In this document: positions 5,115 through 11,172 of the stretch, piece by piece
Layout: each line of letters begins with the position of its first letter
Numbering within the stretch: position 1 is the stretch's first letter
Origin: Anaerolineae bacterium
GTDB taxonomy: Bacteria > Chloroflexota > Anaerolineae > E26-bin7
Length of the DNA stretch: 11,172 bases
Assembly (NCBI GenBank): GCA_029933115.1
Contig: JAOZOT010000082.1
Location: forward strand, 1-11,172
Reading direction: 5' to 3'
The notes under the pieces: model-generated
Seen by the model: the letters and a program-made list of their open reading frames with translations, nothing else
Databases searched by the model: none
Told to the model about the DNA's origin: nothing
Program-made: the position numbers and the translations under genes

Positions 5115-7175
5115 TTGGCCAAAACCTTTACCAGGATAGAGCTCGTCGCTTTAGCCCTCATCATACTGGTTGCAGCCTTCTTCAGATTTTACAATCTAGG
5201 CGAGATCCCCCCTGGTTTGCACTACGACGAGGCCTTTCACGGACTCGACGCCATGAACGTTCTCCAGGGAGGGGAATATCCCATCTTCTTCACGGAGAAC
5301 TTTGGCCGGGAGCCTCTCTTCATCTACCTGGTCGCCATCTCCTTCTACTTGCTGGGGGTAAGTGCCTTCTCCATTCGGGTGGTCTCCGCCGTGACGGGTG
5401 TCGTCACAGTGCCGGCCCTTTACCTGCTCGCCAAGGAGACATTTTCCCAGGAGAAAGGTGGCGTTTCGCGGTACAGGGGATTGCTGGCCGCCTTTATCCT
5501 TGCCGTCTCTTATTGGCACGTCAACTTCAGCCGCGAAGGGTTCAGGGCGATTCTGGTGCCGCTCTTGGAGGTGCTGACCTTTTACTTCCTATGGCGGGGG
5601 TTCAGAAGAGAGGAGGGTGCCTCTTTTGCTTGGTCGGGGTTTTTCTTGGGCGCAAGCCTGTACACCTACCAGGTGACCAGGCTCTTGCCGCCCTTCCTGA
5701 TCCTCTTTCTGGCCTATCGGTTTCTCTTGGACAAGAAGGGGTTCTGGCGAGTTTATGGGCGTGGCCTGTTGCTTCTATTCGCCGTCGCCCTCATTACCTC
5801 CGCCCCCTTGGGCTACTACTTCCTGAGACACCCCTCTGATTTCACCCTGCGCCTGGGCCAGGCTTCTGTAGTCACCCCTGGCGAAGGGTGGGATAAAGCG
5901 GCGCGCACCATCCTAGCCAACACGGCCAAATCGCTGGCCATGTTCAGCCTGCGCGGCGACGAAGACCCGCGAAATAATCTGCCCGGACGGCCAGCATTGG
6001 ATGTCTTTCTCTCGGTCGGCTTTCTGCTAGGGAGCGCCCTTGCCCTGGCCAGGATAAAAAAGCCCGAACACGCTTTCCTGGTTTTCTGGCTAGGGATAAT
6101 GCTCTTGTCAACGATCCTGAGCAATTATGCTCCTCACTACCGTCGGGCGATAGGAGTGACACCGGCGCTGGCCATCTTGACTGCCAACGGCATCCTCACT
6201 CTGAAAGAAGGCGCGCAGCGCCTTGTTCGACGCAAAACAGTGTTGATACAAAGGGGGATGCACTTCATCGCGTTACTGGCCATCGGCGGCGGCCTGGTGA
6301 GCAGCACTATTGACACCTACCACGATTACTTCCTGACTTGGGGTAGAGATATAGGGCTTTACTATTCCTTCGACGTGGGTCTGGTCTCGCTGGCCGAATA
6401 CGCGAGCCGCCTTCCTCGCGACGAGAAGGTGTACCTTTCCCCTGTCCAGGCCCACCACCCGACCATCGTTTTCACCCTGGGGCCTGCGCAGCAAGCCCCC
6501 TTGGGGGAAAAAGGCCGGCTCAAGAGCTACGATGGTCGCCTGTGCCAGGTGCTGCCCGGCCGTTTTGATGGAGCCACAACTTATCTCATCATCGTTCACG
6601 AGGACGGGCGATCTCTGGCTCTGTTCCAAAGGCATTGGCCGCAGGGGGAGGTGGTCAGAAAATTCTTCGATTGGGAAGGTGATAGCTACGCCGTGGCCTA
6701 CCGCGTTCCCCCCGGCTCAGACCCAGTCGTGAAGCCTCAGCACCCGCTGGCGGCCAACCTGGACAACAAGGCGAGGCTACTGGGTTATGACCTCGAGCCC
6801 GGCCCCTATGAGCCGGGGCAAGTGATTGGCCTGACCCTCTACTGGCAGGCTTTGACGGCTATGGAGACGGATTACACCGTGTTCACCCACCTTTTGGGGC
6901 CATACAATCCGTTAACCAACGGGCCTCTCTGGGGAGGATATGATAGTCGCCCTGGCGGTGGCACCTATCCGACCACGGTTTGGGAGGCTGGCGAAATCGT
7001 CGTTGACGAATACAAGATACCCGTTCAAGCCGACGCGCCGCCAGGAGAATACCAACTGGAAGTCGGTATGTATCATCTGGCGACCATGAAGCGGTTGCCG
7101 GTGCTAGATGACAGCGGGGCAGTCCGAGACGACAGGATTCTGCTGGGCACGTTGCAATTGATTGGGCAATCTTGA
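5115..7175 (+). CDS. GT39-type membrane glycosyltransferase with one C-terminal beta-rich module
   Basis: A 686-residue integral membrane protein of the GT39/PMT_2/ArnT-like class, which transfers sugar from a polyprenyl-phosphate donor on the outer face of the membrane. The first helix is at about 8-24. The first loop has PPGLHYDEAF (32-41) with D38-E39, the expected catalytic acid region, then GREPLFIYLV (64-73) and HVNFSREGFRAIL (135-147). About ten further hydrophobic segments follow up to about 400. Residues 415-540 look extracytoplasmic. From H543 a beta-rich module carries LLGYDL, LTLYWQAL, YPTTVWEAGE and DAPPGEYQLEVGMY. The start is TTG, with AGGGGAG (5101-5107) 7 nt upstream. It is a paralogue of the next gene (shared MF-RGD and GRP motifs near 276-292). 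Acceptor and sugar are unknown; O-glycosylation of protein or modification of a glycolipid are both possible. Confidence 0.85.
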   Translation: MAKTFTRIELVALALIILVAAFFRFYNLGEIPPGLHYDEAFHGLDAMNVLQGGEYPIFFTENFGREPLFIYLVAISFYLLGVSAFSIRVVSAVTGVVTVPALYLLAKETFSQEKGGVSRYRGLLAAFILAVSYWHVNFSREGFRAILVPLLEVLTFYFLWRGFRREEGASFAWSGFFLGASLYTYQVTRLLPPFLILFLAYRFLLDKKGFWRVYGRGLLLLFAVALITSAPLGYYFLRHPSDFTLRLGQASVVTPGEGWDKAARTILANTAKSLAMFSLRGDEDPRNNLPGRPALDVFLSVGFLLGSALALARIKKPEHAFLVFWLGIMLLSTILSNYAPHYRRAIGVTPALAILTANGILTLKEGAQRLVRRKTVLIQRGMHFIALLAIGGGLVSSTIDTYHDYFLTWGRDIGLYYSFDVGLVSLAEYASRLPRDEKVYLSPVQAHHPTIVFTLGPAQQAPLGEKGRLKSYDGRLCQVLPGRFDGATTYLIIVHEDGRSLALFQRHWPQGEVVRKFFDWEGDSYAVAYRVPPGSDPVVKPQHPLAANLDNKARLLGYDLEPGPYEPGQVIGLTLYWQALTAMETDYTVFTHLLGPYNPLTNGPLWGGYDSRPGGGTYPTTVWEAGEIVVDEYKIPVQADAPPGEYQLEVGMYHLATMKRLPVLDDSGAVRDDRILLGTLQLIGQS

Positions 7176-7200
7176 CAAAGGAGGCAAAAAAGGATAGGAT
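7172..7200 (+). promoter_or_regulatory. Internal promoter before the second GT39 gene
   Basis: TTGACA (7172-7177, perfect -35) and TAGGAT (7195-7200, 4 of 6 to the -10 consensus) are spaced by exactly 17 bp. The -35 overlaps the TGA stop of the preceding gene. The start site would be near 7207, giving a leader of about 45 nt to the ATG at 7252. It could let the second and third glycosyltransferase genes be expressed apart from the first. Confidence 0.6.
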
Positions 7201-7251
7201 AGCAAAGCTTCGAGAGACCGCCGGAAGAGTGAGAAAAGCTGAGGAGAGGCG

Positions 7252-10176
7252 ATGGTTCGGGAGGAGAAAGTTTGCTCGCGATTTTGGGAGAGGCTGGCGT
7301 GGCTCTGTACCCCGGCCGTGATGGAGATGGTAATACTCGTGGCCGTCATCGTTGTGGCGGCCATTTTCCGCTTCTATCGCATTGAAGCGGTCCCCCCTGG
7401 CTTGCAGCACGACGAAGCTTTCCAGGGCAACTTTGCTATCCGCATCCTCAACGGTGAGTGGCCCATCTTCTTCGACCTGAATGGCGGGGAAGAACCTCTC
7501 TACATGTATCTGGTAGCTATCTCCTTTCTCGCCTTTGGCCGCACCCTCTTTGCCATTCGCCTCGTTTCCATTTTCTGCGGGCTTGTTCATCTGGTTTTCA
7601 GCTATCTGTTGGCCCGGCAACTCTTTGGGCGACGGGTGGCCCTGCTGGCCACAGCGGGGCTGGCCGTCTCCTTCTGGCACATCTTTGACAGTCGGGTGGG
7701 GCTGCGCCCCATCAGCCTGCCCATGATGCAGGCCATCGGCTATTACCTTTTCTGGCTGGGCTTCCGGCGGGGCGGCAGGGGCTGGTTCTTGGGAGCCGGC
7801 CTGTTTCTGGGAGGAGCGTTCTACACCTATACCTCCGGCCCTATGGTGCTGGCCTCGTTGCTGTTTTTCGCGCTCTACCTTCTCCTCCTCCAAAAAGACC
7901 TGCTGCGTCAGCGCCGGCAGGGCATCGTTCTGACCGTGGTGGTGGCTCTGCTGGTTTTCGCGCCTGAAGCGTGGCATATAATTCGCCACCCGGCGGCCTC
8001 CACGGCCCGAGCCAGAGGACTTAGCTCCCACCTGATTGCTCTGGCCAACGGCGATCCCATTCCGGTGCTGAGGGACACCCTGGCTGTGGTCGGGATGTTT
8101 GGCTTCCGCGGTGACCCGGAGTGGCGCTACAACCTGGCCGGCCGCCCGGTCTTTGACGGCTTCAGCGCCCTGTTGTTCTACGTCGGGGTGGGCATCGCCC
8201 TGGCCAGGCTGAAGAAGCCAGAGTACGGGTTTCTCCTGACCTGGCTGCCCGTCAACCTGGCTATCAGCGCCAGCACCCCCCCGGCGCCCTCAACCTTGCG
8301 CGCCTTGGGAGCCATCACCGCCATTTACATCCTGCCTGCCCTGAGCTGGGACGCACTGTGGCGGTGGACCGTCCAACGCTGGGGACGCCCTGCCAGAGGG
8401 CTATTGACGGCCGGCATCGTTGCAGTGCTGGCTCTCAATGCCTGGTGGGTCTATCGGGACTACTTTTTCGTCTGGGCAAGCAACGAGGACGTGCGCACCA
8501 TCTACCGGGCCGATCTCACCGAGGCAGCCAGATACCTGGCCGGGCAAAACCAAGAGGATACGATCTGTATATCAGCACAGTTCGCCGCCGACCTGGATCA
8601 GGAAGTTTTTTACTTTGCCCTCGGCCAGGGGCGGTCCATCAAGTGGTTCAACGGGCGCAGTGCTCTGGTCTTTCCAAGTGAGGCCCTTTCGAGCGATGTG
8701 ACCTACATCTTTCCCGCCACCAGCTTGCTGGACGAGGAGATGCTGGAGCGTTTCTTCGGCCATTTGTCCCCGGTCAAGGAAGCCTTTGACCCCCAGGGGA
8801 GGCTGACCTTCCTGGTCTATCGGTTAGGGGCCTCGGAGATGAGTGCCCTTCGTTCCATCCAACCCCAACACCCCCTGACGGTCAACCTGGGTGATCAACT
8901 GGAGCTTCTGGGCTACGATCTGCCTTCGAGTGTTCAGGCTGGCCAGACGGTGCGTCTGGTGCTGTACTATTACATTCCCCACGAACTGGGAGGCAGGCGC
9001 AACTATTCCTTCTTCGCTCATCTGGTGGACAAGCGGGGCTACCTGTGGAGTCAGGATGACGCTTTCGGCTACCCAACCTCCAACTGGCACGGTGGAGACA
9101 TGGTAGTGCAATGGTTGGATGTATTTGTCCCCCCTGATGCTCCTCCCCGCAACTATCGTTTCAAGGTGGGACTATACGACCAGGACAGCGGGCAGCCCTT
9201 CCCTGTCCTGGACGAGAATGGCTCGCCTGTGGCTACGGCAGTCGCACTGGAGCCCTTCACCGTCAGGAAAGCCGCCGCCCCCCCATCGGCCGCCAGCCTG
9301 GGGATTCCCAATCCTCTCCAGGCCAGAGTGGGTGACCAATTCACCTTTCTCGGCTACGACGTCAGCCAACGGGTTCTGAACCCCGGACAGAGCACCCACG
9401 TGAGCCTCTACTGGCAGACGATGACCAGGCCGGACAAAGATTATCTGGTGTCCACCTATCTGGTGGACGAGGGGGGGAAGGTCTGGCCGCAGAGCAGCCG
9501 CCAGGCTCTCGATGGAGACTATCCCACCAGCCTCTGGGAGGCGGGCCAGGTGGTGCGGGACCGCTTTGACCTGGTGGTAGACCCTGAGACCCCGCGAGCT
9601 GTGTACGAACTCAGGGTTGGACTGTATGACGAGGAAACCCAGGGCTATCTGCCCGTGGTAGTCTCGTCCGAGGAGAGCGCTTCCTCAGAGAGCATCTCTC
9701 TGGGTCAGATATTGGTGCGAGGTCGTAAGCGACAGTTCGAGGTGCCCCCCATTGAGCATCCCCTGGTAGCCTATTTTGGTGAGGTGGTGTCGCTGCTGGG
9801 CTACGACCTGGAGGAGGATGAGATCGCCCCCGGCGGGATATTATACCTGACCCTTTACTGGCAGGCGCAACAGGAGATGGATGTCAGCTACACCGTCTTT
9901 GTTCACCTCCTGGACGCGCAAAACCACATCTGGGGTCAGCGGGACAGCGTGCCCGATGGCGGTCAGTATCCAACCACAGGCTGGCTCGAAGGGGAGGTGG
10001 TCGAGGACGAATACGAGATAGCGGTGGATTCTTCCGCTCCACCTGGGGAGTATATTATTGAAGTGGGTTTGTACGATGCGACTCAGCCTGGCTACCCGCG
10101 CTTGCCTGTCATAGATGAGCAAGGCCAGATCACCGGGGATCGGGTATTGCTGGGAGAAGTGAAAATCGAGCCCTGA
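7252..10176 (+). CDS. GT39-type membrane glycosyltransferase with three tandem C-terminal beta-rich modules
   Basis: A 974-residue paralogue of the preceding protein. The catalytic membrane part (1 to about 535) has a first helix at about 24-40, then VPPGLQHDEAFQG (47-59) with D54-E55, GEEPLYMYL, a HIFDSRVGLRPIS block and MFGFRGDPEW. These match the neighbour's motifs and fit polyprenyl-phosphate-dependent sugar transfer outside the membrane. Three modules of about 135 residues follow, at roughly 540-672, 687-822 and 836-972. Each begins with an HPL- or NPL-type motif, then LGYD, then YPTS/YPTT and W, and ends with an RxxVGLYD-type strand pair. The neighbour has one such module. The last module resembles the neighbour's most (LTLYWQAQ, YTVFVHLLD, APPGEYIIEVGLYD). 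GAGGAG (7241-7246) precedes the ATG by 5 nt. The modules are probably extracytoplasmic; sugar or acceptor binding is a guess. Confidence 0.85.
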   Translation: MVREEKVCSRFWERLAWLCTPAVMEMVILVAVIVVAAIFRFYRIEAVPPGLQHDEAFQGNFAIRILNGEWPIFFDLNGGEEPLYMYLVAISFLAFGRTLFAIRLVSIFCGLVHLVFSYLLARQLFGRRVALLATAGLAVSFWHIFDSRVGLRPISLPMMQAIGYYLFWLGFRRGGRGWFLGAGLFLGGAFYTYTSGPMVLASLLFFALYLLLLQKDLLRQRRQGIVLTVVVALLVFAPEAWHIIRHPAASTARARGLSSHLIALANGDPIPVLRDTLAVVGMFGFRGDPEWRYNLAGRPVFDGFSALLFYVGVGIALARLKKPEYGFLLTWLPVNLAISASTPPAPSTLRALGAITAIYILPALSWDALWRWTVQRWGRPARGLLTAGIVAVLALNAWWVYRDYFFVWASNEDVRTIYRADLTEAARYLAGQNQEDTICISAQFAADLDQEVFYFALGQGRSIKWFNGRSALVFPSEALSSDVTYIFPATSLLDEEMLERFFGHLSPVKEAFDPQGRLTFLVYRLGASEMSALRSIQPQHPLTVNLGDQLELLGYDLPSSVQAGQTVRLVLYYYIPHELGGRRNYSFFAHLVDKRGYLWSQDDAFGYPTSNWHGGDMVVQWLDVFVPPDAPPRNYRFKVGLYDQDSGQPFPVLDENGSPVATAVALEPFTVRKAAAPPSAASLGIPNPLQARVGDQFTFLGYDVSQRVLNPGQSTHVSLYWQTMTRPDKDYLVSTYLVDEGGKVWPQSSRQALDGDYPTSLWEAGQVVRDRFDLVVDPETPRAVYELRVGLYDEETQGYLPVVVSSEESASSESISLGQILVRGRKRQFEVPPIEHPLVAYFGEVVSLLGYDLEEDEIAPGGILYLTLYWQAQQEMDVSYTVFVHLLDAQNHIWGQRDSVPDGGQYPTTGWLEGEVVEDEYEIAVDSSAPPGEYIIEVGLYDATQPGYPRLPVIDEQGQITGDRVLLGEVKIEP

Positions 10177-10186
10177 GGGAGGTAAA

Positions 10187-10945
10187 ATGTCCGCAAGGAA
10201 AAGCATTTCGGCCTTCTTTCCGGCCTACAACGATGGTGGAACTATCGCCAGCATGGTCATCACGGCCCTGCTCACACTACAGGAACTGACCGATGACTAC
10301 GAGGTGATCGTGGTCAACGACGGCAGCGCCGACTACACGGCCGAGGTCTTGGATGAGCTGGCGCGACGCTACGAAAAAGTGCGCGTGATCCACCATCCTC
10401 AGAATCGGGGTTATGGTGGAGCCCTGCGCACCGGCTTCGCCAGCGCGACCAAGGAACTCATCTTCTACACCGATGGAGACGCTCAGTACGACCCTCACGA
10501 GTTGCGCCTGCTTCTGCCTGAGATGAGGGAAGGGATTGACCTGGTCAACGGTTGGAAGATCGAACGTTCGGATCCGCTGCATAGGATCATTATCGGACGC
10601 ATCTATCAGTACATTATAAAGTTCTTCTTCGGACTCAAGCTGAAGGACGTGGATTGCGATTTCCGGCTAATGCGCCGTTCCATCTTTGACCGGGTTCAGC
10701 TAGAATCAGACAGCGGCGTCATCTGCGTGGAGTTGATGAAAAAGATCCAAGACGCCGGCTTTGGTATGACCGAGGTGCCGGTGCATCATTTTCACCGCGC
10801 TTACGGCAAGTCGCAGTTCTTCAACTTTCGCCGCCTTTTCCGAGTTGGCATTGATTTGATGAAACTGTGGTGGAAATTGGTGCTTAAGAAGGAACACATC
10901 AAGGCCTGGGCGGCGTCTGACAGCGTGTCTGAAAAATGCTCGTAG
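10187..10945 (+). CDS. GT2 family glycosyltransferase (polyprenol-phosphate sugar transferase type)
   Basis: A 252-residue GT-A-fold enzyme resembling DPM1-type polyprenyl-phosphate glycosyltransferases, which load a sugar from a nucleotide donor onto a lipid carrier at the cytoplasmic face. Motifs are FPAYNDGGTI (11-20), VVNDGSADYT (42-51), NRGYGGALRTGF (73-84), the DXD-like TDGDAQYDP (95-103; D96, D98) and VDCDFRLMRR (155-164). No clear C-terminal membrane helices are seen; 221-235 is moderately hydrophobic. AGGGAGG (10176-10182) lies 4 nt before the ATG, 10 nt after the GT39 stop. The product would plausibly supply the lipid-linked sugar used by the two GT39 enzymes. The last seven codons (from 10922) and the TAG stop fall inside MITE-like copy B, so the native C-terminus was replaced when that element arrived, or has adapted to it. 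Confidence 0.9.
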   Translation: MSARKSISAFFPAYNDGGTIASMVITALLTLQELTDDYEVIVVNDGSADYTAEVLDELARRYEKVRVIHHPQNRGYGGALRTGFASATKELIFYTDGDAQYDPHELRLLLPEMREGIDLVNGWKIERSDPLHRIIIGRIYQYIIKFFFGLKLKDVDCDFRLMRRSIFDRVQLESDSGVICVELMKKIQDAGFGMTEVPVHHFHRAYGKSQFFNFRRLFRVGIDLMKLWWKLVLKKEHIKAWAASDSVSEKCS

Positions 10946-11038
10946 TGGCGACTTGAGTCGCTAATGACCGGTGCTCTGCGGCCAAAAACGACTGAAGTCG
11001 TTACTACGAGCGCCGCCCCCCCGAATTTTCAGACACGC
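10923..11038 (-). mobile_element. MITE-like palindromic element, copy B (inverted)
   Basis: The reverse complement of copy A, 116 bp. The only difference I find is a 3-bp insertion (CCG) beside the run of seven C's at 11016-11022. It has the same terminal repeats (GCGTGTCTGAAAA and TTTTCAGACACGC) and the same internal palindromes (10948-10961 and 10987-11002). Its left end overlaps the 3' end of the GT2 gene and gives it the stop TAG at 10943-10945. The flanks share TCTGA-like bases but no clean target duplication. Confidence 0.8.
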
Positions 11039-11109
11039 TCTGAGCAAGGGGGTGCCGCTCAAAAGGCCCGAATCCAATCCACTTGCTGAGGAACAGGGGG
11101 TAGGGAGCG

Positions 11110-11172
11110 GTGATACCTTTCTTCGATCTCAAACGTCAATACAGCGCAATCAAAAATGAGGTGGATGAGGTT
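11110..11172 (+). CDS. DegT/DnrJ/EryC1-type sugar aminotransferase, 5' fragment
   Basis: A GTG at 11110 opens 21 codons reading to the window end, beginning MIPFFDLKRQYSAIKNEVDE. This matches the characteristic start of the DegT/DnrJ/EryC1/StrS family, PLP-dependent enzymes that aminate keto nucleotide sugars for surface polysaccharides, glycoproteins or antibiotics. AGGGGG (11095-11100) lies 9 nt upstream, and GGGAG at 11103-11107 is closer but perhaps too close. The PLP lysine and all later motifs lie outside the window, so the family call rests on the N-terminus alone. Its position just after the glycosyltransferase cassette supports a glycan role. Confidence 0.7.
   Translation, partial: MIPFFDLKRQYSAIKNEVDEV

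Noticed and set aside
5030..5839. + strand open frame of 269 codons overlapping element A and the first GT39 gene
   Set aside because: It is out of frame with the GT39 protein, which has clear family motifs; its own product is rich in R, L and G with no family signature.
6883..8031. Long open frame on the - strand (382 codons) opposite the two GT39 genes
   Set aside because: It spans the junction of two real genes and has low-complexity content (Q, G, E and H runs) with no motif.
4980..11038. CRISPR array or integron-type attC interpretation of the repeats
   Set aside because: There are only two copies, inverted, 5.8 kb apart, with no regular spacers, no cas genes and no integrase.
10971..11159. 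+ strand frame starting MLCGQKRLKSLL within element B, and the similar - strand frame inside element A
   Set aside because: The shared peptide is only the translation of the repeated element. It does not continue into any conserved protein and overlaps the aminotransferase start.

Overview
The window looks like bacterial chromosome, moderately GC-rich by eye. It is most probably Chloroflexota, perhaps Anaerolineae. That placement is inference: it rests on the style of the two GT39-type membrane glycosyltransferases (a repeated C-terminal beta-rich module with LGYDL, YPT and PPGEY signatures), on the short palindromic intergenic repeats with CTACGAG and CGACT-AGTCG motifs, and on frequent TTG/GTG starts. 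No marker gene settles it. All genes lie on the + strand.

Region 1 (1-733): a short intergenic stretch with a clear hairpin, then a DUF429 (RNase H-fold, COG2410-like) protein. Region 2 (736-4913): a strong sigma-70-type promoter (TTGTCC-17 bp-TGC-TATAAT) drives a tightly packed operon: gatC, two MNT-HEPN fusion genes in tandem, gatA, a possible 24-codon bridging ORF, and a membrane-anchored NERD-like protein. gatC and gatA encode two subunits of the GatCAB tRNA-dependent amidotransferase; gatB is not in the window. The two MNT-HEPN genes share a 631-bp stretch with no mismatch, while their ends have clearly diverged. This points to recent gene conversion, or to an assembly artefact.

Region 3 (4980-11038): two nearly identical MITE-like palindromic elements (113 and 116 bp, differing only by a 3-bp indel) lie in inverted orientation. 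They bracket exactly three glycosyltransferase genes: a 686-residue GT39 protein, a 974-residue GT39 paralogue whose extracytoplasmic module is triplicated, and a GT2 polyprenol-phosphate-type glycosyltransferase. The left copy ends 22 bp before the first start codon. The right copy supplies the last seven codons and the stop of the GT2 gene. An internal promoter (TTGACA-17 bp-TAGGAT) precedes the second GT39 gene. Region 4 (11110-11172) is the first 21 codons of a DegT/DnrJ/EryC1-type sugar aminotransferase, so the cassette sits beside surface-glycan or nucleotide-sugar genes.

How they work together: the GT2 enzyme probably charges a polyprenyl phosphate with a sugar, and the GT39 membrane enzymes probably transfer lipid-linked sugars outside the membrane; the aminotransferase would make an amino-sugar donor. 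The gat operon serves translation, and the embedded MNT-HEPN genes may add an RNA- or tRNA-directed regulatory or toxin-antitoxin-like function. The best candidates for something undescribed are the inverted element pair framing the glycosyltransferase cassette and the converted MNT-HEPN pair inside the gat operon.
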